Assembly (NCBI GenBank): GCA_030248295.1
Contig: JASANH010000427.1
Coordinates: 310,001 to 374,000 of the forward strand
Length of the DNA: 64,000 nucleotides
Origin: Mesodorylaimus sp. YZB2_4
Lineage: Eukaryota; Nematoda; Enoplea; Dorylaimida; Dorylaimidae
Direction of reading: 5' to 3'
Part shown: piece after piece, positions 20,555 to 32,999 of the stretch
Layout: each line of letters opens with the position of its first letter
Numbering within the stretch: position 1 is the stretch's first letter
Position numbers and translations under genes: made by a program
The notes under the pieces: generated by a model
The model's database searches: none
Seen by the model: the letters and a program-made list of their open reading frames with translations, nothing else
What the model was told of the DNA's origin: nothing

Positions 20555-23500
20555 ATGAGCGCAGCGGCCAAGGAAAGTAAACAATGGGTACCGCCATCGG
20601 CCAATATCGATGCGCCTCCTGATTTCGAAACTATTGGAACATGGTTCGGTTACATATTGACGGCTATGTCATGGGTCGTCACCGCACTAACATTCCCTTT
20701 CTCGATGTGTTTTTGGTAAGAAACTGATTCAGGCTAAACACAGACTGATAAGAAACATTGTCCTCACTGATAAGAACTATGATGGGTTGCTGATAAGGTG
20801 TCTTGAACTGATAACGAGAACTATTTTTGATTGGACAACATGGCTGTTGGCAAAGTTGCACTGATAAGAAATATAGCACTTACTGATAAGCCTTTGAAAG
20901 CTTCCTGATAAACACCTACTTAAATTGATAAGGAAAAGTGTGCCATTGAAAAACATGCCTGTTGACGCAAATGCAAAGTTAGGGACTGTTAAACATGATA
21001 ACGAGGCTGATAAGAAGGCGACGTGAGTGGGTGGTGACTGATAAGAAATGAGTTGCTTAGACAAATAAGGTTCGACTTCGCTGATAAGTCAGGAAGGACA
21101 GTGTAATGTGAAATATGCTGCCTTTGCACCACTTCAAGCATCAATCAACACTGAAACACCTGCTCATGTCTGAGTTCTCTAATGCTAATGAACCGACGGT
21201 GGAAAGACTTGTCAAAGAGGATCGCTGCTGCGAGCGAGCCTCATTTCCTTACTTTCTGGATCACTTCCCACTGTTTCTCTTTTTAGCCTAAAAGTTGTCA
21301 AAGAATACGAAAGAGTTGTCATATTCCGTCTCGGTCGCCTCTTGCCTGGAGGTAAGTACCATATTCTTCTACCCAGATCACATTTTCTCCTCAAAATTAT
21401 TTCCTTCCTGCGCATAGGAGGCCTGTTTTGGCCAGTGTTTTAGAATGGTAGAAAATTTTTTCATGACTGACCTAACATTCTGCAAAAGACAGCTCGAAGG
21501 AAATAGGCTTCAATTTCCTGTTTTCAAGAGGCTTCAGAAAATCCAAAGTTGAGCGGCTCAGAAAATCGTTTATCTTATTTATTGCCAATGAAAAAAACAC
21601 CCCCATTCTTTACTCAATCTCAGAATCTAATTAGGGTTTTGCTACTCGTATTTTCCACAACCGACAACCTACTTCCTGGAAAAAACGAATGTTTAGCTTC
21701 CTTTAGCCTTTAGGTTTGTTGTTGTTGAGTTGGGATTAGAGAGGATAATGAGTTTCTGGGAAATTTTTTGCATCAAATGAAGCAATTTGGCTTCTGGCAT
21801 GGCAAAAAGCGAACAGAAGATTAATTTCATGTTGTTTAGTCGGGTTTCAGTGAAACGGGCCAGAAATAAACAGCAATAGAAAAACTTTAATCAGCAATCA
21901 AACAAGGATGAATACTTTATTTGTCATGGCGAAATGAGCAGGCTGCGGAGGGGAGGGGGGGGGGGGGGCATAAGTGTTTGTGGTCACCGCTGACCACCGT
22001 TTTTGTTCTTTTTATAACACCACCAAATCGAGTTCAAGAAACTGTCTGACCACCACTTTATGAGCACCACACTGTCGCTGACCTTGGCTCTATCAAGGAA
22101 CTACATGTGATTAGTGCATGCACTGATAAAATTCAGGGTCAGGGGACACTCCGCTGCTGTAATATCTTATCAGTACACACTCATGACTGTGCTTGTTAGT
22201 GGTTTGATAACACTAGCTTGGCAGCGCGCACTGCCTCATCACGTGTGGCTCCTGCACTTTCTTATCAATGATAAAAATTATCACTTAGGATCTCAGCGAT
22301 GTCATTGATAAGAATTATATCCGCGACAGTGACAAAGTTATCACTTGTGGCCATATCAGTTACGAATTTTCTTCCTATCAGTGACATCGCTGAGAAGACC
22401 TCGAATGATAATTTTATCACTAATAAGAAAATGCATGAGCCAGGAGCCACACATAATGAGGTAATGCATAATGTCAAGCTGGTGTTATCAAGCAACTAGA
22501 ATGAGGCCATCAGTGTGTACTGATAAGATTACAGCAGCGGAGTGCCCCTTAATTTGATCAGTGGCTGCACTTATCACTCACATGATACTGGCTGATAAGA
22601 GCAACATCAGTCGATGATATGATGATGCATTAAACCATTGTCACTGATGTGACCACAATTGATGTGACAATTTTATCACGGGTTTTTTTCTTTTTTTCTA
22701 TGCATTTCCCTTATCACTTTGTGTCTATTTACGATTAGAATGGCAACATCAGTTCAGTATGCTGTCTGTGCCTTGATTATCAATGTGTGTCAAGTCATGA
22801 CACCAGTGAGCGGAACGGACACAAGAACAGAACGTTTTGCTAGCTTGCATCATGCGGTAGTGACACAGCACAGTGGGCACGGACGTACTGTGAATTCCAT
22901 CGGCGAACTTCACACTTTACACCATCTTACGCAGATAGTGCCAGAGCGTTTTTTCGAGTTTCCGACCATCCGATAAATTTGAAATGTGTTTCCCGCCAAA
23001 AAGTTTTATTGGCAGAGTGTGCGGCAGTAGAACGGCCTACAGAATTACTCCAGGCAGCTTACAGAGCTCAGCGGTGTCATGAATCCGCTGCCGTACTTCC
23101 TGCACTGATATTCAGTTGAGTGGCACTGCAGTCTCTTGCCGCTAGAAGTTTTGGCACGGAGCGCATTTTAAATCAATCTCAGATAATAGACCAGGCAAGC
23201 TTTATTTTCTAGAATCGCGCACAAGCATTTTTTGGGTCTGTCACCAAATAGCGACCTAAAAGTAGCAGGGAAAGGGTGTCCTCCAGACCAGTGCAATGTT
23301 TCGCCTTACTGCTCATCAGGGACACCTCTCACCTTCAACTTCTCCCACTTTACAATGCACACTGACTAACTGATTTGCTTACCCATAGCAGAGAGGAATG
23401 TAAGGTTGGAATGAAAACCAGACTCTGCACAGAGTTGGGTAAAAATTTTTCGATTCGTTTGGTTGAGCAGCAAGTTCAGTGCAGTTCAAAATTCTGAGTA

Positions 23501-26099
23501 GTGCCGGGTCCAGTAAAAGTAGTCTCAGCTTCAAGGCTGAAATCAGGGTCAGGTGGAAATAAGGTCAGATTTAAGCTGAACTTTGTATCTGCCAATAGGG
23601 GCATCGACAGTTTCCTCTGATCCTACAGCAAAGCATCAGACCAGTTGGTTTGATGTTTCACCCCTAACCGCCTGGGCTCAATGAGTAGCTGTAAATGTGT
23701 AAGGCATCTTCTTTTGAGCGGGTGTTGACACCAAGCCAGCACTTTTGAGGACTCTAGTCAGCTCAGACTGGCCTTATCACGATCCAGTCGCAGAGTACAC
23801 GGGCCAGATACAGATTGGATGCAGATATAGTGACACCCCTTCGGCCCTCTCTCCGCATGCAACTCCGCAACTCCCACAAGAATCAAGACTGTTGAGGGGA
23901 TCAGGCCAGCATTAGGACAAGTGATAACAGAAACGTGCTCTGTTGACTTTCCGTGAATACTCATTCAGTTTCACCGTCAGGACCCATTTGGCTCAATAAT
24001 GCACCCTTAAATAGTGCTTTTATTTGATTCTGCGCGGTGTTTACTCTCTCAAAAAAGTGAGCATTTCTGGCTGTCAGCAGCTCGATCCCACTTTCCCTGT
24101 CTGCCAAAATTGTTCCACTTTCTCCCAGCTCTGACAAAAACACCACTGCCTTACATTTTTCAGCGTTCCTGACTAGAGCAACGAAAATTGACACATTCTG
24201 CAACTGTTGACTGTACTCAAAACTTATTCACTGAAATTTTGGTTTGAGGTAGCCGACGCTGTTGACAACTCGAAAAATGAGTGATGCACGAATGTCGGAA
24301 ATTTTAAATTCTTGCGTTTGAGGCAACGTGATATCTGGATAGTTCGGGGGGGGGGGGATATGTCCGAATATAACACACTTTCCAAGGACATAGCGCGCAC
24401 CTAGGTCAATTCCCGGTGAGTCCGTCAGTTTTGGAATCTTCTAGATAACCTGTTTACAGTGTATTGCTTTAGTGCAGACTGAACATCACTTGGAAAGACT
24501 GTTATATCCGGGCATATTCTAGATGGATGCTGTGTCCTTGGAAAGAGCCTCATACTCAGCCATATCCTGAGTGACCTACTGTCCACACTAAAGACACACA
24601 CAAAAAAGTTATCTAAATGATTACCAAACTGATGAAGTCACTGGGAATCGAACCTCTTGACACAGGGTTATTTACTTAGGTGCATGCTATGTCCTTGGAA
24701 AGAGCCTTATTTCTGAACATATCCTCCCCACCCCCCAACGAATGATATGCCTTAAAGCCACTCACTGTAAACATGCATCTAAAAATTCCAAAACTGATAG
24801 AGTCACTGGGAATCGAGCCCCTTGACAAAGGGTTTTTACCTGTGAGCACGCTACACCCTTAGGATGTACCCGAATATAGCACTCTTTCCAAGGGTGTAGA
24901 GTGCGCACAGGTAAAAACCCTTTGTCAAAGGGTTCGATTCCTACTGACTCCATCAGTTTTGGAATTTTTTAGATGGATGTTTACAGTGAGTGGCTTTAGT
25001 GCAAATCATTCGTTAGGGGGGGGGAGGGTATGTTCTGCAATAAGGCTTTTTCCAAGGACATAGCGTGCATCTAGGTAAATAACCCAGTGTCAGGGGGTTC
25101 GACTCCCAACGACTTCATCGGTTTTGTGAAATTTTTCAGATAGCTTTTTTACAGTGTGGGACTTCAGTGCAGATCATGAGGGGGAGGGGGTTGGTGGACT
25201 GCTCTACTACAAAGCATTTTATGGAATACCCTACCTTTATTAATTTTTGCAAAACGTCATTTTCCAAAGGGCGCTTTCCATTTTAGGTGCTCGGGGTCCA
25301 GGCCTAGTGTTCATCATGCCATGCATTGATACGTATCGAAAATTAGATTTGCGCGTGGTCTCGTACGCTGTACCGCCTCAAGAAATCTTATCAAAAGATT
25401 CCGTAACCGTCTCGGTCGATGCCGTCGTCTACTTTCGCACATCCGATCCAATTGCCGCTGTGAATAATGTGGACGATGCCATTTACAGTACCAAGCTGCT
25501 AGCTCAAACCACATTGAGGAATGCCCTCGGCATGAAAACGTTGAGCGAAATGTTGACCGAACGTGAGGCCATAGCACAACTCACAGAGACCATCCTCGAC
25601 GAAGGCACCGAACATTGGGGAATCAAGGTAGAACGTGTCGAGGTCAAGGATATACGATTGCCACAACAGCTGACCAGGGCCATGGCAGCAGAGGCCGAAG
25701 CTGCCAGGGAAGCCAGAGCTAAGGTAAGGGTTCGAGACCCGCTAGAGGGGGTGGACGCCTTGTAACTGCTGTATGTGCTCCATCACATGCTCGTTCATTC
25801 TACCGCAGGAGTTGGGAATGGTGTTCGAATCCCAGTCCGGGCAACAATTTTTTATTTCTTTCAAAACATACAATTCCTATTTCTTACAAGTCTGTTCATT
25901 TCAGGTGGTTGCAGCAGAAGGTGAAATGAAAGCCAGTCGAGCATTGAAGGAAGCAGCGGATGTCATATCAGAGTCGCCCGTTGCAATCCAATTGCGTCAT
26001 TTACAATGTCTGAGCAGTATCGCAGCTGAGCATAATTCAACAATCGTATTCCCAGTTCCAATCGATATACTCGGCAGTTTTCTCAAACGAGATAAATAG
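20555..26099 (+). CDS. Stomatin-like protein, paralog 3 (4 exons, 285 aa)
   Basis: The most compact of the three PHB/SPFH scaffolds, close to the size of vertebrate stomatin. Exons: 20555-20715, 21287-21351, 25287-25723 and 25905-26099; 286 codons with frame intact. Residues 29-54 are the membrane hairpin with Pro48 (LTFPFS) and Cys52/Cys54. The PHB core reads [53 protein letters not shown] and [19 protein letters not shown]. The C-terminal helix is [17 protein letters not shown], and the end reads [19 protein letters not shown]. Exon 3 is a fusion of what are four exons in paralog 1, so introns have been lost or gained between copies. Introns 1 and 2 carry dense GATA sites, and intron 2 (3.9 kb) also holds a hairpin and a repeat block. 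The ATG at 20555 is the first in frame; upstream extension uses a non-ATG codon. Confidence 0.94.
20744..21090 (+). promoter_or_regulatory. Array of 12 same-strand TGATAA sites with ~22-bp phasing, intron 1 of paralog 3
   Basis: TGATAA begins at 20746, 20768, 20791, 20809, 20862, 20884, 20906, 20926, 20996, 21008, 21039 and 21082, all on the + strand, with no TTATCA seen between them. Seven sites read CTGATAAG, and four share ACTGATAAGAA. Intervals of 22, 23, 18, 22, 22 and 20 recur, about two helical turns. The sequence between sites is largely unrelated. It is a candidate GATA-factor enhancer, or a decayed minisatellite whose GATA core has been preserved. Confidence 0.7.
22096..22600. repeat. 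GATA-rich long inverted repeat (hairpin) in intron 2 of paralog 3
   Basis: GACACTCCGCTGCTGTAAT near 22145 pairs with ATTACAGCAGCGGAGTG near 22528-22545. Outward, GATTAGTGCATGCACTGATA matches the inverted flank near 22555-22585. Inward, CTCAGCGATGTCATTGATA pairs with TATCAGTGACATCGCTGAG, and GTGGCTCCTG with CAGGAGCCAC. Both arms contain many TGATAA/TTATCA sites. No target duplication or transposon terminus was recognised. Confidence 0.7.
24345..25200. repeat. Block of tRNA-like repeat units in both orientations, intron 2 of paralog 3
   Basis: About five units share TTTCCAAGGACATAGCG, a B-box-like GGTTCGATTCC, CATCAGTTTTGGAAT and TTTACAGTG, some inverted (CACTGGGAATCGAACC near 24645, CACTGGGAATCGAGCC near 24803). 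A 12-G tract starts the first unit (24346-24357) and shorter G runs start others. Arms at about 24780-24870 and 24880-24980 make a near-palindrome. This looks like a nest of tRNA-derived SINEs or local duplications, not functional tRNAs, since no acceptor stem pairs. Confidence 0.65.
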
Positions 26100-26312
26100 T
26101 CTGGCGCCCTTTGTCTCACTCCCAGTGACAAGCTTCAGTATAGCTCTATTTGTTGTCTCAATCTTTGTGTACACACCATTTTTGCCAGTCCTTGTTCGTT
26201 TCCAATTACGTGGCGATGTCTGACATGTCTAAGCTTACGCTTGCCGTGTTTATTTTTGCCACTTTAGAATTATATTCGCACGCACAACCCTGTTTTATTG
26301 GGTGAAGTCGGA

Positions 26313-26503
26313 ATGTTTCTGTTAGCCGTGTAATCTGGATTATCCAATTCTGATTCCAGTTCTCTGTTAGAGAACCATCGACGGCTGTTAAAATGTAAAT
26401 CTTAGCTTGAACTTCGATACTGATTACAAAACCTCCCTGCCGTTGCATCTGTATGAGTTAGCATGAAATACTACATTTGACAGTGCACGGCTAACAGGAA
26501 AAC
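26313..26503. mobile_element. MITE family 1, copy 3
   Basis: The ends ATGTTTCTGTTAGCCGTG and GTGCACGGCTAACAGGAAAA match the other copies. It lies about 200 bp past the stop of stomatin paralog 3, in the 900-bp interval before COPB1, which otherwise shows no gene. Confidence 0.75.
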
Positions 26504-27003
26504 ACTGGTCGTCAAGAATAGCAGTGCAGGAACTAAAGCTTATATTGATTGTGAGTTTGCAGAAAATATTTCATTTGATATCCAAATTGTGCAATTTGTT
26601 GCTTCTCAGCTCATTGCAATGGATGCTACTGCAAAAGGATGTTACCGTGAAATAGTGCACACCTACTTACCGACTCCCACCTATTACAACACGGCCAACA
26701 TAATGATAGCTTATCGTGAATAAGTCGCGAATTTCGCTTCTGAGCAATTTGGCTTCTTGAAAAAACTTACTGCAAGCTTTGACACAACACGCTAAATCGC
26801 TTTACCTATATTTTAAATCTTCCCGCGCCTCTCATGAACGCAACTGCTTGCCTCAATTCGACTCGCTCTGCAACGTGTCGGCAGAGTGTGCGCGCCAATC
26901 ATTCCACGTCTTCTATGGATTTGCTAGGCGGCTCGTTTGTTCGAGGTTGAAGTTGAAATTTGACATAATTTTGTGTCGAAATCTGTTCAGTAGAAATCAA
27001 AAA

Positions 27004-30000
27004 ATGTCTGTATCGATCATTGAACAATCATGTTACACTTTGATCAATACGCCATCCGATGCGGAACAGCCGAACGAAATGCAAATTAAAGAGGCGTTGG
27101 AAAAAGGTAAGATCTCGAGGAGTTGTTTGCTTATTTTGCCGTATCACATATTCATTTTACAGTGGAGCAAACAAGTCAGAATAGAGGTTTTGAATAGATC
27201 GGAAAAAATTTTTAGTTGTTAGCAATTAAAATGCCAGAGAGTTTGCCTGAGGATAAAATAAACCCTCATTTTTGGCCACGCGGACTTTTCACTCCACCTC
27301 TCTTATTCTTTTGGACTATCACTTCAGTGAATTTCAATTATTCCAGGCGAACTCAAAGCCAAAACTGAAATTTTGAAAAAGCTTATCCAAATGATTTTGA
27401 ATAACGAGCGAGTTAGCAACAGCATTCTCATGTACGTTATTCGATTTTGTCTACCGCTTCAAGATCATTTGATGAAAAAATTATTATTAATCTTTTGGGA
27501 AATCGTACCGAAAACCAGTCCCGATGGTAAACTCCTGCAAGAAATGATTTTGGTATGCGATGCTTATCGAAAAGATTTACAACACCCGAACGAATTCGTC
27601 CGCGGCAGCACGCTACGTTTCTTGTGCAAATTGAAAGAACCAGAATTATTAGAACCATTAATGCCAGCCATACGAGCCTGTTTGGAACATCGTCACAGTT
27701 ACGTCCGTCGAAATGCCGTTTTGGCCATTTTCACCATTTATCGCAATTTCGATTTCCTGATTCCCGATGCTCCGGAATTGATTTCAAATTTTTTGGACGT
27801 AGAGCAAGATGCTTCGTGCAAACGTAACGCTTTTATGATGCTTTTGCACGTTGATCAAACTCGTGCTTTGGATTACTTGAGCGGTTGTATCGATCAGGTA
27901 AATTACATTCCCAAACTGTGTTCTTATTTTCCTTCAAACAATGTATTTTTGCAGGTGACTTCGTTCGGCGATATTCTGCAATTGATTATCGTCGAATTGA
28001 TCTATAAAGTCTGTCATGCCAATCCATCGGAACGAGCTCGATTTATTCGTTGCGTTTATAATTTATTGCAATCGAGCAGCCCTGCCGTTCGTTACGAAGC
28101 CGCCGGTACGCTATTGACATTGAGTGGAGCTCCAACTGCGGTCAAGGTATGCCCATTTGTAATGTGATGTGATCTGACATTCTTATCGCATAAATTCAAT
28201 TCTAATCGCAATATTCCTGATTTCTTACGAGAAATCGGGAAAAATACGATCGCCAGTTAATCTATTATCGATAAAAATCGATAAACCCGCGATTTTGTGC
28301 TCGCTTTTCGATCAAAATCGATCAACCCACGATTTTCAGACTCGATTCTTCAATAAACTGACGAGTTTTTTTTCAGGCCGCCGCTTCTGCTTATATCGAT
28401 CTAATTATTAAAGAAAGTGATAATAACGTGAAATTGATCGTTTTGGATCGTTTAATTTCGTTACGTCAAAATTCATCAAATGAAAAAGTTTTACAAGAAT
28501 TGGTCATGGATATTTTACGCGTTTTGTCAAGCCCGGATTTGGAAGTACGCAAGAAAACGTTACAACTGGCGTTAGAATTGGTATCGAGTCGGAACGTTGA
28601 AGAAATGGTTATGTATTTGCGAAAAGAAGTAGCCAAGATGTCGAATGCCAGCGAACAAGATGGAGTAGAAAAATATCGTCAATTATTGGTTCGTACTTTA
28701 CATTCGGCATCGATTAAATTTCCGGAAGTAGCTCAAAATATTATACCAGTTCTGATGGAATTTTTGAGCGATACTAGCGAATTGGCGGCTGGCGATGTTT
28801 TGCTTTTCGTACGCGAAGCTATTCAACGTTTACCGCATTTACGATCGACAATTTTATCGCATATGTTGGAAGTATTTCCACAAATTCGTAATCCGAAAAT
28901 ATTTCGTGCCGGTTTATGGATTTTGGGCGAATATAGCGATACGATCGAAAATATTCAAGGCGTTATGACATTAATTCGTCAATCGTTGGGCGATTTACCA
29001 ATTGTTGAAGATGAATTGAAATTAGCGGCTGGTGAGGAAAAAAAAGATGATGATGTGGAAATGAAAGCGCAAATTAAACAATTGGTTACGGCCGACGGCA
29101 CTTACGCGACGCAAAGTGCATTGGTCGCTTCGACATCGTCGTCGAAAAAGAAAGCGAGCGAAAAACCGGCATTAAGAAAATTTTTATTGGATGGCGATTT
29201 TTTTATCGCATCAGCAGTTGGTACGGTTCTGGTCAAATTAGCATTGCGTTATATAAATTTACAAAATGATCAAAAGAAACAAAATAATTTCGCAGCCGAA
29301 GCGATGTATATTATCGCTTGTATTATTCATTTTGGTAAATCCGGTTTACCAAAAACGCCAATTACGGAAGATGATATCGATCGTTTAAGTATTTGCATCG
29401 TTTTATTATCGGAAAAAATTCCATTGGCGGAAGAAATATTTTTGCGTTTATGTCGTCAAAGTTTAGATGGAATGTTGGAAGCGAAACGATTGGATGAATT
29501 GGAAACGAATAAAATGGCCGATAAAAAACCGGCGGTCAATTTCGATGATCCAGTTGGATTCACTCAATTGACGGCCAAATTAGAATTGGGTGGCGGCGGT
29601 GGAAGTGGAGCGGGCGGAGCTGAGAATTTATTCGATCTTAGTTTATTACAAGCCTTGGGAATGCATCAAAAAGAAAAGAAATTTGATCCGGCTTCATCGA
29701 AATTGGGAAAAGTGAATCAATTGTCCGGATTTTCCGATCCGGTCTACGCCGAAGCGTATGTGAATGTGAATCAATACGATATCGTTTTGGATGTATTGAT
29801 CGTCAATCAAACAGGCGATACGTTGGAAGCGTTAACGTTAGAATTGGCTACGTTGGGCGATTTGAAATTGGTGGAAAAACCAGCGGCTATCACTTTGGCG
29901 CCGCACGATTTTGCAAATATCAAAGCATCGGTGAAAGTAACTTCGACGGAGAATGGTATAATATTCGGTACGATCGTATACGATGTTCGTGGAGCGACGG

Positions 30001-32762
30001 GCGATCGTAATTGCGTGTATTTGAATGATATCCATATCGATATCATGGATTATATCGTACCGGCCACATGCACCGATACTGAATTCCGTCAAATGTGGGC
30101 CGAATTCGAATGGGAAAATAAGGTGAGGGCGTTGGGTGGGGATGGGATGAGGGTCTACATCGATCTCTTACTCCTGTCCAAGGTATCTTTTTATTGTAGC
30201 GATAAAAAGATTTAATTTTCCAAGATAACGTTCACAACACGTTTGAGGGTCAGGTGGATCTGATTGTGCTTAAGAACATGCAGGTATCTTTTTTTTGAAA
30301 ACAGTGGATGCTGGCGGAAATTTTGTTTGAAAAAAATGTGCTTTAAGGTGGAAATTAGTTGTGTTCCAAGTCCACAATTCTTAATTTTCCAATGGATTTT
30401 TCGGTTTTTATTGCAAAAGTTTCGGAAAATGTGAAGAGGCGTGGATTAAGAGTTAGAGCACACTTTTCTGAACGAAATTGTCGCTGACATTCGTTATGTT
30501 GCCGCTGAAAATTGAGTATAAAAAGCTAGGAGAAGATGTAGTTCTAGCAATCGATTCTGTACAGAGGGTGCCGCTTAGAACCCCCCCCCCCCCCCCCATC
30601 CCTGTTCCCTGTTATGATGATGTTTCAGCGTTGACCAGATCGGATGACTTGGCATGGTGCTCCAAGTTTTTGGCGTGGCTGTAGCGAGAGTATGGTTTTA
30701 GAAACGTGTAGTAGAAGGGAGGACAATAGAACCGACCAGTCAGGCTGGTTCACTAGAAGCGACTGACAGTAGAATTCGTTACATTGTCTGCAACAACAAA
30801 TATATTCAGGGACCACTCTCGTTAGCGACAGGAACAAAGTCTGAGTCACAGGAAAGCGAGCTAGGCTTAAAGGGGGGGAAAGAATCGTATTGTAAAGCGA
30901 CGGATCGACGATGCCTTTTCTTGGCTGTAGTGTTAGCTTTGAAATCCATCGCGACAGTGAGTGGAAAGACCCATAAGTCTCCAATAGTATGGATCTCGAT
31001 GGACGGTTTGCAGACATTATGGACTCCGGCCACGAAAAAAGTGAAGTATTTGGTTTTGCAATTAAATTTGTCAAATTTTTTTTTAACTTTTTTCTCTTCG
31101 CGAAGCTTTTTTATGGTTTTTTCTTAAAAAGATTCACGAAAACGAAAATTTTTGGGCCCTGGGATGGTATTGTATTCAAAGAACAGAATGGGTTTTGAAA
31201 AAAATTGTGCAAATTGCGCTTGTATTTAAAAATCTCATGAATTTTTCGGGTTTCATTTCAAAAGTCCATGAAAATGGGAAAGCTCACAAATTAAGAGATC
31301 AAAATGCATTTAGCCAATAGAACACGCTTTTCTGTACGGAATTGTCGCTGACATTCGTTATGTTGCCGCTGAAAATTGAGGATAAACAGCTGGGAGAAGA
31401 TGTAGCTCTAGCAATCGATTATTTACACAGAGGTGGCAGCTAAGAGCGTCCTCCGTCGGTGTGATGTTTCAGCCGTGGACCAGGTCAGATAATTTGGCGT
31501 GATGCTCTAGGATTTTGACGTGGTCGAAAAGCTCCACCAGTGTCCAGTAGTATGGACCCACTAGATAATGGACTCTAGCCTGAAAAAGTGAATATTAGTG
31601 GTCACAACTTCTGTGAGGAATTCAAGCAGAATGAACTGAAAATTATATTGTTTCTCAGATTTTTAAGTCAAGTTTCGATCACCTAGTTTCAGCTTAAATC
31701 GGGATATGAAATTAGAGAATTCCCTTTCTTACGGTTTTGTAGATAAGTTTCTGCACACAAGCTTGCGACCGACGGATATATAATTTCCCACCCAACTTTT
31801 TTCTGCTGTGCGGAGCGTTTTTGTGGTTTATTCTCAAAAATATTTGAGCTTGCGCGATTGGGGATAGTATTTCATTTTCAAAGGACAAAATGTGTTAAAA
31901 TTTTTGAGTTTTTGTTGGGTTTCGAGAAAGTTATGGAGAATTGCGGGCGTGTTAAAGAAAACTACTGGACTTTTCGGTTTAAAAAAAATTTGTGGTTCTG
32001 TTGAAACTTATAATATAGGGTACAAAATGAATGTAACCTATAGAGCACATGTATCTGTACTGAACTGCCGCTGACATCCACCATGTTGTCGCTGAAAATT
32101 TAGACTGGTTGGATTTCGGATTTTGGATAGTGTGCCTTGTATGCCAGGAATCCTTGCAGTCTTTGTATCTATCCCTGCAGTTTTCTTGCAATACCTTAGT
32201 TTTGCGGTGTTTTTGCAGGTGTTTCTACTATCTTCCATCCCTCTCCTTGCTGAGTGTACTTGCGAGAGTGTTAAGACAAAAAAAACGACCCTGGTGGGAG
32301 TCGATTTCTCTTGCCATGAATGACGACCCGCTGATTCGTGTTGTCTTTTGTTGGCTTTTCTAAACTCGAGTTTAAAGACCTAGCGAATAGGAGGAATCTC
32401 AAGGTTGTTCGTTTTAGGTGGCAGCCAACACTCCAATCACGGATCTGCGCGCTTATTTGGATCATTTGGTGAAATCGACGAATATGAAATGCTTGACACC
32501 AGAGAAAGCGTTGAAAGGGGAGTGCGGTTTTTTGGCTGCCAATTTGTACGCGCACTCGATATTTGGCGAAGACGCGTTGGCTAATGTGAGCATTGAGAAG
32601 ACGAGCGAGGATCCGGACGCGCCAGTGACTGGCCATATTCGTATTCGAGCCAAGAGTCAAGGAATGGCCCTGAGTTTGGGTGATAAGGTGAATAGTGCAC
32701 AGAAAAATGTGGCTAAGCAGACGGCTGCGGCCACGGCTGCGGCTGCTGTGGTTGCCGAGTGA
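27004..32762 (+). CDS. COPB1: Coatomer subunit beta (5 exons, 978 aa)
   Basis: The beta-COP subunit of the COPI coat, which coats Golgi-to-ER and intra-Golgi vesicles on cytosolic membranes. Exons: 27004-27106, 27347-27897, 27955-28146, 28377-30122 and 32418-32762. The frame closes at 979 codons, near the ~950 residues usual for the family. Residues 1 to about 540 are the adaptin-type helical solenoid ([34 protein letters not shown]). A glycine-rich linker lies at about 686-697, before [12 protein letters not shown]. The C-terminal appendage includes [41 protein letters not shown]-like [12 protein letters not shown], and [18 protein letters not shown]. The last intron (30123-32417) is 2.3 kb and repeat-rich. 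An acceptor-like CTGTTCAG ends at 26990, 13 nt before the ATG. The identity is unambiguous. Confidence 0.97.
30480..32100. repeat. Direct repeats in the last COPB1 intron, plus a 17-C tract
   Basis: A ~95-bp segment containing TCGCTGACATTCGTTATGTT and GCCGCTGAAAATTGAG at about 30480-30575 recurs at about 31345-31440. A shorter, diverged form (CGCTGACATCCACCATGTTG) is at 32070-32100. The first copy is followed by 17 C (30581-30597). The related motif TGACATCAACTTG ties these to the elements at 15795 and 39785. Confidence 0.7.
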
Positions 32763-32999
32763 AGGCAGGAGGGGATGATGGATTTGGGGTTTTGATTGTG
32801 TTGAAGTGGATAGGTCTGGATCGATAACCCGTATTTATCCTTTTATGGAAGGCTATATCTAATTACTATTTGTTGATTGGTTTCTCTGGTTGCATTAAAG
32901 ATAAGGATGGGATCAGGTGTGATTGCATGATTGTCGTTTGTCGAGGATACTTTGTGTGGCCTGAGTGTTGGGCGGGGATGAGGTGGTTGTGTTTCAGTG

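Noticed and set aside
24345-25200. CRISPR-like array
   Set aside because: Repeated units are long, variable and in both orientations, in eukaryotic intron sequence; no uniform short repeats and spacers.
30625-31074. 149-codon minus-strand frame in the last COPB1 intron
   Set aside because: Lies in repeat-rich intron, lacks domain features and overlaps direct repeats that recur without the frame.
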